Shown in pieces: positions 1-6,336 of a DNA stretch of 8,482 bases; the stretch's first letter is position 1, and the number at the start of each line of letters is the position of its first letter. The DNA comes from Bacillota bacterium. GTDB lineage: Bacteria; Bacillota; Bacilli; Tumebacillales; Effusibacillaceae. A program made the translations under genes and the position numbers. Below the pieces are notes generated by a model. It was not told where the DNA came from, made no database searches, and saw only the letters and a program-made list of their open reading frames with translations. Location: positions 1 through 8,482 of the forward strand of contig JAGVBM010000229.1 in NCBI GenBank assembly GCA_020059765.1, in the 5' to 3' direction.

Positions 1-22
1 AATCGGCCTATCTTTAAAGGCA

Positions 23-33
23 CCCCTCCTTTC
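23..33 (-). promoter_or_regulatory. Shine-Dalgarno-like sequence at the window edge
   Basis: The minus strand reads GAAAGGAGGGG, 27 bases past the stop of the HupE/UreJ-like gene. It is as strong as the other ribosome binding sites here. However, no start codon lies 5-12 bases downstream; a GTG follows after about one base. The frame running from GTG at 59 to the edge is open but has no upstream site of its own. It may serve a next gene beyond the window or be chance. Confidence 0.3.
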
Positions 34-59
34 AAATATGTGATCCGCTTCCTGTCCAC

Positions 60-1148
60 CTACGATAAAAAGCGCTGGAAGTACCACACCAGACCGAATA
101 CAGCGATTCCGGTCGTTGCAACCCCCTGAACCATCCCTGACCACCGAAACCGGCGAATCAAAAGCAAGATCGGGAATAACAGAAGGATAATGAGAGCCTG
201 TCCTGCTTCCACACCGACATTAAAAGACAGAATAGACAGCAGTGACTTCATGGTAATGTCACCAGTCAGTTTTAAGGCACCGGCAAACCCGATCCCATGG
301 ATAAGTCCAAATCCAAATACCGCCCACAGCCGATACTTGGAATTCTGTGAAAAAAGGCTCTCTACCGCCACGAAAGCGATACTCAGCGCGATCAAAGGTT
401 CTACGATCTTTGCTGGTATATCCACCAGTTTCAAGGCTGTAAAACCAAGCGTTAGACTATGGGCCAGTGTAAACACCGTAATGACTTTCAGCACATCACC
501 GATTTTTCGAGACCCTAATACAAGCGCAATGACAAACAGAATATGATCATATCCTATGAGAATGTGATGAAAACCAAGTTGAACAAACCGACTGATCTGT
601 CCCAAAATTGTTCCATTCCCGACGTGAAACTCTCTCGTACCTGCATTAAAAATAAACTGTCCTTTATCCCCGCCCAATTCATAGTTCACAATGTTGCGGT
701 GCATGGGATCATTATCCTCAAAGAAGATACTGTAGTTAATCTGGATTGATTTGGAGCCTCGGCCGGAGGTCGGGAAATCAATTGTAATGTGCGCGTATTC
801 CCGTTCCAAGTACTTCTCGACATCCGTGTTTACAATGTGGCCTTCCGATTTGGCGCCGTCGACAAAAACCTCTAATCGAGATTCCAGATAATCAGCCACA
901 TCTGTTTGTTTGGTTTGTAAAGCTTTTTTCAGTTCGTTTTGCGGGACACCGGGCGTTACACCCAGATCCACCACTCGACCCAACTCGAAAAAATCAATAA
1001 AAAGTTCGTAATGGAGTGTGTCATTATCCGCAGTGACTCTCGAATGCCCTTCACTGTTATCCGTGTGTGCGTAAGTAACAACGGAGACTGATAGAACTGT
1101 TGCCCATATGCATACAAACGCCAACGCCCACTTCACCATTGTGTTCAA
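60..1148 (-). CDS. HupE/UreJ_2-family membrane protein with exported N-terminal domain
   Basis: A 362-residue protein. Residues 1-27 form a signal peptide (Lys6, hydrophobic core, probable cleavage after TYA), leaving a mature N-terminus His-Thr-Asp. Residues about 28-180 are a soluble, probably extracytoplasmic domain. Residues about 186-357 hold some six to seven membrane helices with the family's conserved polar residues: HHILIGYDH (194-202, fitting the HX5DH motif of the nickel permease HupE), FTLAHSLTLG (226-235), the ALSI segment, FGLIHGIGFAG (280-290) and FNVGVEAGQ (309-317). HupE/UreJ relatives carry nickel; for this two-part subfamily the substrate is not established, so metal transport is inference. 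Start: the TTG at 1148 has AAAGGTG at a 10-base distance; the ATG at 1139 is 9 bases further from that site, so I prefer TTG, though not firmly. Hand-counted lines give 43-50% GC, below the chaperone genes, hinting at separate acquisition. It is separated from dnaJ by 294 bases. Confidence 0.88.
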   Translation of the reverse strand: MNTMVKWALAFVCIWATVLSVSVVTYAHTDNSEGHSRVTADNDTLHYELFIDFFELGRVVDLGVTPGVPQNELKKALQTKQTDVADYLESRLEVFVDGAKSEGHIVNTDVEKYLEREYAHITIDFPTSGRGSKSIQINYSIFFEDNDPMHRNIVNYELGGDKGQFIFNAGTREFHVGNGTILGQISRFVQLGFHHILIGYDHILFVIALVLGSRKIGDVLKVITVFTLAHSLTLGFTALKLVDIPAKIVEPLIALSIAFVAVESLFSQNSKYRLWAVFGFGLIHGIGFAGALKLTGDITMKSLLSILSFNVGVEAGQALIILLLFPILLLIRRFRWSGMVQGVATTGIAVFGLVWYFQRFLS

Positions 1149-1193
1149 CCATTCTTCACACCTTTATCGTCAGTATTAAGAAAAAATTTCTAC

Positions 1194-1222
1194 TATCTAG
1201 AATTTTAGAATCATACTGTAAA
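1194..1222 (-). promoter_or_regulatory. Candidate promoter of the HupE/UreJ-like gene
   Basis: On the minus strand TTTACA (1222-1217, 5 of 6 matches to the -35 consensus) is followed by 17 bases and TAGATA (1199-1194, a weak -10). An alternative -10, TATGAT, lies slightly upstream (within 1211-1217) but has a poor -35. The surrounding 1180-1310 stretch is very AT-rich and includes a small TTAATC-AA-GATTAA palindrome (1289-1302). A promoter is expected here because a terminator separates this gene from dnaJ. Confidence 0.4.
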
Positions 1223-1258
1223 GCGAACATTAACTAATCGTTGAGTTTTTTATTAGGA

Positions 1259-1277
1259 TTTGTCGACATTTGTCTAA
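1259..1277 (+). promoter_or_regulatory. Two tandem Spo0A-box-like 9-mers (candidate)
   Basis: On the plus strand TTTGTCGAC (1259-1267) and TTTGTCTAA (1269-1277) start 10 bases apart, one helical turn. Each matches 8 of 9 positions of the 0A box TTTGTCRAA. They lie in the AT-rich spacer upstream of the HupE/UreJ-like gene, about 37 bases beyond its candidate -35 element. Such short motifs arise by chance in AT-rich DNA, so this is only a candidate regulator site. Confidence 0.3.
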
Positions 1278-1296
1278 TAATCATCTAATTAATCAA

Positions 1297-1340
1297 GATT
1301 AAATTAATAAATGCCCCTGCAGAACGGATACAGGGGCATT
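1297..1340 (-). terminator. Probable terminator of the heat-shock operon
   Basis: AATGCCCCTG (1340-1331 on the minus strand) and CAGGGGCATT (1319-1310) form a perfect 10-bp stem with an 11-base loop. The stem sits 102 bases after the dnaJ stop. The following bases are TATTAATTTAATC, AT-rich but not a pure T-run, so termination may be imperfect. A weaker hairpin upstream (GTTTC/GAAAC at 1404-1383) is followed by eight T at 1375-1368 and could assist. On the plus strand the tail is GAAGAAAAAA, which would not terminate. Confidence 0.65.
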
Positions 1341-1442
1341 GAAGAAAAAAACCATCCAAATTATGACAAAAAAAAGAAGCATGTTTCAAGTACACTCTAG
1401 AAACAAACTCCCTTTTTCATTTGACTTCACATACCTTACCGC

Positions 1443-2564
1443 TTACTCCCAATTCAGCGCATCCTTGGCCGCATCTTTCACCCGTTCAAAAAAGCTGCGG
1501 TGCTGTTCGCTTGGTTTGACGCCGATTTCGTCGCCGAGTTTCCGCAACAATTCACGTTGGGAGTCGGTCAGATCGGTGGGCGTCATCACCACGACGCGGA
1601 CATGCTGATCACCTTGGTAGGTGCTGTTGACACGGGGCATTCCTTTTCCGCGGAGGCGGAAGGAAGTCCCGGTTTGCGTACCTTCCGGGATTCGCAGTTT
1701 GACTTTGCCGTCCAATGTCGGGACTTCAATTTCGTCTCCCAGTGCGGCCTGCACAATCGTAATCGGTACGCGGCAGAAGATGTCGTCGCCGTCCCGCTCG
1801 AAGAAATCATCTGCCTGCACATATACGACAATATACAGGTCTCCCGGCGGCGCCCCTTTGTCGCCTGCCTCTCCGGCGCCGGAGATGCGGATGCGATTGC
1901 CCGTATCGACCCCGGCCGGAACCTTGACGTTGATTTTCTTGCGAACTTTGACCGTTCCCGCACCGCGGCATTGGGTACAGGGATGCTTGATGATTTTGCC
2001 GTCGCCGCCGCAGGCGGAACAAGGACGCCGATTGACCATCCTGCCGAGCGGGGTATTGAGAACCTGCTCTTGGGTTCCCGTACCTCTGCACACGGAACAG
2101 GTTTCCGGATGGGTTCCCGCTTTCGCGCCGGATCCGTGACAAGTCGGGCATTCCTCGGTGCGCGGAATGTCCAATTCCTTTTCAACACCTTTTGCCGCTT
2201 CCATAAAGCTGATTTGCAGGTTGTACTGCAAATCGGCGCCGCGCTGCGGTCCCCGCTGGCGACCGCCGCCGCCAAAAAACATATCGAAAATGTCGCCGAA
2301 TCCGCCAAAACCATCTGTTCCCCCGCCAAATCCTCCGGCACCGGGATCCGCATGGCCAAACTGGTCATAACGAGCCCTTTTTTCTTGGTCGGACAACACT
2401 TCGTAAGCTTCCGTCGCTTCTTTGAACTTTCCTTCTGCGTCCGGATTGTCCTTGTTAATGTCCGGGTGATATTGGCGCGCCAGTTTGCGGTACGCTTTTT
2501 TGATATCGTCTTCCGACGCGTTCTTGCCGACACCAAGGACTTCGTAGTAGTCGCGTTTGCTCAC
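1443..2564 (-). CDS. dnaJ: DnaJ, Hsp40 cochaperone (type I)
   Basis: A 373-residue type I J-protein that delivers substrates to DnaK and stimulates its ATPase. The J domain (about 4-70) contains the essential HPD at 33-35. A Gly/Phe-rich linker (about 73-104) follows. The zinc region has all four CxxCxGxG repeats: CPTCHGSG (139), CSVCRGTG (156), CSACGGDG (182) and CTQCRGAG (196), so both zinc sites should be intact. The C-terminal substrate-binding domains include GDLYIVVYVQ and the RLRGKGMP motif. Translation starts at GTG 2564, preceded by GGGAGGGG at 5 bases; longer in-frame starts at 2579 and 2609 are not used in my reading. It is the last gene of the heat-shock operon, 86 bases after dnaK. 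Many Bacilli have prmA next; here an unrelated gene follows after an AT-rich gap. Confidence 0.97.
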   Translation of the reverse strand: MSKRDYYEVLGVGKNASEDDIKKAYRKLARQYHPDINKDNPDAEGKFKEATEAYEVLSDQEKRARYDQFGHADPGAGGFGGGTDGFGGFGDIFDMFFGGGGRQRGPQRGADLQYNLQISFMEAAKGVEKELDIPRTEECPTCHGSGAKAGTHPETCSVCRGTGTQEQVLNTPLGRMVNRRPCSACGGDGKIIKHPCTQCRGAGTVKVRKKINVKVPAGVDTGNRIRISGAGEAGDKGAPPGDLYIVVYVQADDFFERDGDDIFCRVPITIVQAALGDEIEVPTLDGKVKLRIPEGTQTGTSFRLRGKGMPRVNSTYQGDQHVRVVVMTPTDLTDSQRELLRKLGDEIGVKPSEQHRSFFERVKDAAKDALNWE

Positions 2565-2569
2565 GAACG

Positions 2570-2577
2570 CCCCTCCC
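2570..2577 (-). promoter_or_regulatory. Ribosome binding site deciding the dnaJ GTG start
   Basis: GGGAGGGG on the minus strand lies 5 bases before the GTG at 2564. The in-frame ATG at 2579 overlaps this site and so cannot use it. The longer TTG start at 2609 lies next to the intergenic hairpin and has no such site. This fixes the DnaJ N-terminus at SKRDYYEVLGV, where the family normally begins. Confidence 0.85.
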
Positions 2578-2599
2578 ATCAATGCATGAATACATAGAA

Positions 2600-2641
2600 G
2601 AAAAGTCAAAGCCCGGATTCCACCTGCGACTTTGACTTTTC
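2600..2641 (-). repeat. 12-bp perfect inverted repeat between dnaK and dnaJ
   Basis: On the minus strand GAAAAGTCAAAG (2641-2630) and CTTTGACTTTTC (2611-2600) are exact reverse complements separated by 18 bases, so the dnaK-dnaJ transcript can form a 12-bp stem. It begins 9 bases after the dnaK stop codon and ends 22 bases before the dnaJ ribosome binding site. The right arm ends in four T but no clean T-run follows, and the stem is AT-rich. It therefore looks like a weak terminator, a processing site or an mRNA-stabilising hairpin that could set the DnaK:DnaJ ratio. The repeat is seen directly; its role is inferred. Confidence 0.75.
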
Positions 2642-2650
2642 GCCGCTTGC

Positions 2651-4486
2651 TTATTTCTTGTCGTCGTTCACTTCCGTATATTCGGCGTCGACAACAGGAT
2701 CTTCTGACTTGCCTGCGCCTGCGTCACCGCCCGCTTGTTGGCCGGCCTGCGCTTGCGCCGCCTGTTCGTACAGTTTGACCGACAACTGCTGCACTATCTC
2801 GCTCAGTTCTTCGGAAGCCTTTTGGATCGCGTCGGTGTCAGTTCCGTTCAAGGCTTCTTTCAACTTGTCTTTCGCCGCGTTCGCTTTGTCAACTTCCGCC
2901 TGATCGACTTTGCCTTCCAAGTCTTTCAGTGTTTTCTCGGTGGTATAGACCAATGTATCGGCGTTGTTGCGGATTTCCACTTCTTCCCGGCGCTGGCGGT
3001 CCGCATCGGCATTCATTTCCGCTTCTTTCACCATGCGCTCGATTTCATCCTTATTCAGACCGGACGAAGACGTAATGGTGATTTTGTGGCTCTTGCCGGT
3101 ACCCAGATCCTTGGCCGACACATTGACGATTCCGTTGGCGTCAATGTCGAATGACACTTCAATTTGCGGGATGCCGCGGGGCGCCGGCGGAATGTCGGTC
3201 AGGGTAAAGCGGCCGAGTGTTTTGTTGTCCCGGGCGAATTCCCGTTCCCCTTGCAGCACGTGAATTTCCACAGATGTCTGGCTGTCGGCTGCAGTAGAGA
3301 AGACCTGGCTCTTCGAAGTCGGAATCGTCGTATTCCGGTCGATCAGCTTCGTCATCACGCCGCCCAAGGTTTCAATCCCCAAGGACAAGGGAGTCACGTC
3401 CAACAGCAGGACGTCTTTCACCTCACCGGTCAGAACGCCGGCCTGAATCGCCGCTCCGACCGCCACCACTTCATCCGGGTTGACACCTTTGGTAGGTTCT
3501 TTGCCAAGCAGTTTTTTGATCGCTTCCTGAACGGCGGGAATCCGGGTGGATCCGCCGACGAGAATCACTTTGTCGATTCCGCTTGCCGTCATGCCCGCAT
3601 CGTTCAAAGCTTGCCGTGTCGGCCCCAGGGTGGATTCCACCAAGTCAGCCGTCAGTTCGTCAAACTTCGCCCGGGTCAGGTTCAGTTCCAAGTGTTTCGG
3701 ACCGGTGCCGTCAGCCGAGATGAACGGCAGCGAAATTTGCGTGGTCAGCACGCCGGAAAGCTCTTTTTTCGCCTTTTCGGCAGCATCTTTCAAACGCTGC
3801 ATCGCCATTTTGTCGTGCGACAAATCGATGCCGGTATCCCGCTTGAATGTATCGATCAAATGTTTCATGATCCGCTCGTCAAAATCGTCCCCGCCCAGAC
3901 GGTTGTTCCCGCTGGTTGCTTTCACCTCGAACACGCCGTCGCCCAGTTCGAGAATCGACACGTCGAAGGTGCCTCCGCCAAGGTCGTATACGAGAATCGT
4001 ACCTTCTTCCTCTTTGTCGAGGCCGTATGCCAATGCGGCTGCCGTCGGTTCGTTGACGATGCGCAGCACGTCCAGGCCGGCAATTTTCCCCGCGTCTTTT
4101 GTTGCCTGACGTTGGGAATCGTTGAAATACGCCGGTACGGTAATCACTGCCTGCGTCACTGTCTCGCCCAGATATGCCTCTGCGTCCGACTTCAGTTTTT
4201 GCAGGATCATCGCGGAAATTTCCTGTGGAGTGTACTCCTTGCCTTCCACCGTTTCTTTATGGTTGGTTCCCATATGGCGTTTGATGGAGATCACGGTGTT
4301 TTCTGGATTGGTGACCGCCTGCCGCTTGGCGACGTCGCCCACCATGCGCTCGCCGTTTTTGATTGCCAGTACGGACGGGGTCGTCCGGCCGCCTTCCGCG
4401 TTGGGAATGACAACCGGTTCGCCGCCTTCCATCACGGCTACGCAAGAGTTTGTTGTACCTAAGTCAATTCCGATAACTTTAGCCAT
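2651..4486 (-). CDS. dnaK: DnaK, Hsp70 molecular chaperone
   Basis: A 611-residue Hsp70 that binds exposed hydrophobic peptide segments in an ATP-controlled cycle. The ATPase domain (about 1-355) shows the phosphate-1 motif IGIDLGTTNS (5-14), Lys69 in ISIKRHMG, the VYDLGGGTFDVS phosphate-2 motif (167-177; Asp168, Thr173) and ILVGGSTRIPAVQ (308-320). The interdomain linker is DVLLLDVTPLSLG (358-370). The substrate-binding beta domain runs to about 475 and the helical lid to about 575, followed by a low-complexity Ala/Gln/Gly tail ending DAEYTEVNDDKK. The region after IKRHMG lacks the roughly 24-residue insert of Gram-negative DnaK, supporting a Gram-positive host. The ATG at 4486 is preceded by AGGGGG (4503-4498) at 11 bases and a closer AGGA. 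Nothing is broken or missing. Confidence 0.98.
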   Translation of the reverse strand: MAKVIGIDLGTTNSCVAVMEGGEPVVIPNAEGGRTTPSVLAIKNGERMVGDVAKRQAVTNPENTVISIKRHMGTNHKETVEGKEYTPQEISAMILQKLKSDAEAYLGETVTQAVITVPAYFNDSQRQATKDAGKIAGLDVLRIVNEPTAAALAYGLDKEEEGTILVYDLGGGTFDVSILELGDGVFEVKATSGNNRLGGDDFDERIMKHLIDTFKRDTGIDLSHDKMAMQRLKDAAEKAKKELSGVLTTQISLPFISADGTGPKHLELNLTRAKFDELTADLVESTLGPTRQALNDAGMTASGIDKVILVGGSTRIPAVQEAIKKLLGKEPTKGVNPDEVVAVGAAIQAGVLTGEVKDVLLLDVTPLSLGIETLGGVMTKLIDRNTTIPTSKSQVFSTAADSQTSVEIHVLQGEREFARDNKTLGRFTLTDIPPAPRGIPQIEVSFDIDANGIVNVSAKDLGTGKSHKITITSSSGLNKDEIERMVKEAEMNADADRQRREEVEIRNNADTLVYTTEKTLKDLEGKVDQAEVDKANAAKDKLKEALNGTDTDAIQKASEELSEIVQQLSVKLYEQAAQAQAGQQAGGDAGAGKSEDPVVDAEYTEVNDDKK

Positions 4487-4590
4487 TTTCCTGTAAGCCC
4501 CCTATGACATGTAACTTGATAAGTATGGATTGACGAGTTCCTTTTTCGGACGAAGTCCTTTGGGCTCGACCGGACAGGAGTTCTCGGTGT

Positions 4591-5157
4591 TTATGATTGC
4601 GCCACTTTCACCATGGCCGGACGTACGACTCTGTCGTACAGCATGTATCCTTTGCGCAGTTCTTCCACAACCGTCCCCGGTTCATGCTCTTCGCCGGTTA
4701 CTTGCATGACCGCTTCGTGAACATTCGGATCAAACGGCTGGCCCACCGCTTCAATCGGCTTTACGCCTTCCTTGTCCAGAACGGATTGGAATTGGCGGAA
4801 CACCATCTCAATCCCCTGCTTCAACGACTGGGCATCGGCTGTTTCGGCAGCCAGAGCCAGTTGGAAGTTATCGAGAACGGGCAGCACTTCCTGAATCAAT
4901 TTCAGGGTTGCGTATTGTCCCAGTTCTTCTTTTTCCTGACGGGTTCGTTTGCGGAAATTGTCAAAATCGGCCGTGGTGCGCAGCAGACGGTTAGTTGCCT
5001 CTTGCAGTTCCCGTGTCAGCCGATCCACTTCCGCCAGCAGCTCGTCTTTGCTGCGGGGATCTTCAACGGACGGCTCCGTTGTGTCCGCTGTCGTTTCCTG
5101 GTATTGCGCATCATTTTCTGTTGATGTCATCGTATCTTGCTTTCGTTCCTGGTTCAT
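4591..5157 (-). CDS. grpE: GrpE, nucleotide exchange factor of DnaK
   Basis: A 188-residue cytoplasmic cochaperone that releases ADP from DnaK. The N-terminus (to about residue 35) is acidic and disordered-looking. Residues about 37-95 form the long dimer helix with heptad hydrophobics (KDELLAEVDRLTRELQEATNRLLRTTADFDNFRKRTRQEKEE), including the conserved FDNFRKR. Then comes the helical LPVLDNFQLAL segment, and the C-terminal beta domain carries QPFDPNVHEAVMQV and the GYMLYDRVVRPAMVKVAQS ending typical of the family. Start: AGGGAGGT at 5170-5163 is 5 bases before the ATG at 5157, an excellent site. The spacer to dnaK is 104 bases, with only a 4-bp hairpin around 4558-4548 and no clear promoter. 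Confidence 0.96.
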   Translation of the reverse strand: MNQERKQDTMTSTENDAQYQETTADTTEPSVEDPRSKDELLAEVDRLTRELQEATNRLLRTTADFDNFRKRTRQEKEELGQYATLKLIQEVLPVLDNFQLALAAETADAQSLKQGIEMVFRQFQSVLDKEGVKPIEAVGQPFDPNVHEAVMQVTGEEHEPGTVVEELRKGYMLYDRVVRPAMVKVAQS

Positions 5158-5181
5158 ATCGTACCTCCCTAGACACCACCG

Positions 5182-5215
5182 ACATGCGTTTTGCCGTGTA
5201 CAGTATCCAGCATGT
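5182..5215 (-). repeat. Short inverted repeat in the hrcA-grpE spacer
   Basis: ACATGC (5215-5210 on the minus strand) and GCATGT (5187-5182) can form a 6-bp stem with a 22-base loop, just upstream of the grpE ribosome binding site. There is no T-run after it, so it is not a terminator. It could be an mRNA processing or stability element, since the dnaK operon transcript of Bacillus subtilis is known to be processed in this spacer. The stem is short and may be chance. Confidence 0.3.
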
Positions 5216-5220
5216 GAATT

Positions 5221-6249
5221 TTATTTATGCAGTCGAGTTAACTGTTCCGACATGCGATTCGCAAAATGTCCCATCACGCTGATTACGTGGCCGTAATCCA
5301 TGCGCGTCGGTCCCAGAACGCCGATGGTCCCTACCGGCTTCCCGTTAATTTGATAGGTAGCGGTCACCAGCGAGCAGTCTTTCAATGATTCCATCTCGTT
5401 TTCCAATCCGATACGCACCTGAATACCCGGTGCCGCTTGTTGATTCAGCAGCTGAATCACCGTATCGTTGGCTTCCAGCATATCGAGCAGCGGCCGCAAT
5501 TTGTCGATATTCTGGAATTCCGGCTGATTCAGGATCTTGGCGGTGCCGCCAAGATACACTCGTCCGTCATGACCGGACTGGAGAATTTGGTTGAACAGCG
5601 TCATGACCTCGTCGTAATGCTCCATATACCGCCGCAATTCGCTCATAATCTCCGAGTACAACCGGGACTTCAGGTGATTCATCGGAACGCCGACCATTCG
5701 CTTGTTGAGGATTTCCACGAATTTGCTGATCTCTTCCGTTGAGATCCCTTCCGGAACGGAGACGGTTTTGTTTTCGACGTGCCCTTTGTCCGTGACCAGT
5801 ATGGCCACCGCTGAACGTTCGGTTAACGGAATCAACTGGATATGGCGCAATTTGACTTCCTGCACTTGCGGTCCCAATACCAGGGACGTATAATTCGTCA
5901 AACTGGATAGGATTTGCGCCGTTTGTTGCACCATGCGCTCCATTTCGTCAATCGTATCGACGTACATCTTTTGCAATTCCATGACCTCGACGGACGCCAA
6001 ACCGGACGGATTCAGCAGATGATCCACATAAAAGCGGTATCCCTTTTGGGATGGAATTCGACCGGCGGATGTATGGGGTTGTTCCAGAAAGCCCAAATCT
6101 TCCAGATCAGACATTTCATTGCGGATGGTGGCGGGCGAGAATTTCACTTGTCCGCGCTTGGAGATCGTGCGGGAACCAACCGGTTCAGCCGAATGCACAT
6201 AATCCTCAATGATCATTTGCAAGATCAATTGTTGGCGTTCCGAAAGCAT
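5221..6249 (-). CDS. hrcA: HrcA, heat-inducible transcription repressor
   Basis: A 342-residue repressor, the usual family length. It binds CIRCE as a dimer and here controls its own operon. The N-terminal winged-helix region is clear: MLSERQQLILQMIIEDYV, then PVGSRTISKR, SPATIRNEMSDLEDLGFLE and the HTSAGRIPSQKGYRFYVD block (residues about 1-80). The rest matches the GAF-like and inserted dimerisation domains, including LNQPEFQN and a C-terminal GVLGPTRMDYG block. Start: AAAGGGGG at 6268-6261 (extending through TGG) places the ribosome for the ATG at 6249. The frame is open to an ATG at 6282, but that codon lies inside the CIRCE spacer and would add eleven atypical residues. It is the first gene of the operon, 63 bases before grpE. 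Confidence 0.96.
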   Translation of the reverse strand: MLSERQQLILQMIIEDYVHSAEPVGSRTISKRGQVKFSPATIRNEMSDLEDLGFLEQPHTSAGRIPSQKGYRFYVDHLLNPSGLASVEVMELQKMYVDTIDEMERMVQQTAQILSSLTNYTSLVLGPQVQEVKLRHIQLIPLTERSAVAILVTDKGHVENKTVSVPEGISTEEISKFVEILNKRMVGVPMNHLKSRLYSEIMSELRRYMEHYDEVMTLFNQILQSGHDGRVYLGGTAKILNQPEFQNIDKLRPLLDMLEANDTVIQLLNQQAAPGIQVRIGLENEMESLKDCSLVTATYQINGKPVGTIGVLGPTRMDYGHVISVMGHFANRMSEQLTRLHK

Positions 6250-6269
6250 ATTCTGTGCCACCCCCTTTG

Positions 6270-6296
6270 TTAGCACTCTCATTCATCGAGTGCTAA
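6270..6296 (-). promoter_or_regulatory. CIRCE operator (HrcA binding site)
   Basis: A perfect 9-9-9 inverted repeat: TTAGCACTC, nine unpaired bases, GAGTGCTAA. It matches the classical CIRCE consensus in all 18 arm positions. It sits between the -10 element and the hrcA start. In Bacilli, HrcA bound here represses class I heat-shock genes, and GroEL is needed to keep HrcA active, so titration of GroEL by unfolded proteins derepresses the operon. It is the only CIRCE I find in the window. Confidence 0.97.
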
Positions 6297-6307
6297 TCAC
6301 TACGTAA

Positions 6308-6336
6308 AAAATAACAAATCCCGCCAATCGTGTCAA
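6308..6336 (-). promoter_or_regulatory. Sigma-A-type promoter of the hrcA-grpE-dnaK-dnaJ operon
   Basis: On the minus strand TTGACA (6336-6331, perfect consensus -35) is followed by a 17-base spacer and TATTTT (6313-6308, -10). The expected transcription start is near 6301, just before CIRCE, so the operator lies in the 5' leader and RNA polymerase and HrcA would compete. The TGA within TTGACA is the hemW stop codon, so the promoter begins exactly where hemW ends. Confidence 0.85.

Noticed and set aside
1310..1340. Bidirectional terminator
   Set aside because: The plus-strand tail is GAAGAAAAAA, not T-rich, and no plus-strand gene is present to terminate.
1500..2597. Long plus-strand open frame opposite dnaJ (365 residues)
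   Set aside because: It mirrors a GC-rich conserved gene, has no ribosome binding site or family resemblance, and its length follows from codon bias in dnaJ.
3164..4462. Long plus-strand open frame opposite dnaK (432 residues)
   Set aside because: Long antisense frames opposite Hsp70 genes are a known composition artefact. The translation is Arg/His/Phe-rich with no recognisable domain.
4487..4590. Separate promoter or terminator between grpE and dnaK
   Set aside because: I find no acceptable -35/-10 pair on the minus strand. The GGAC-TTC-GTCC hairpin has only four pairs and no T-run.
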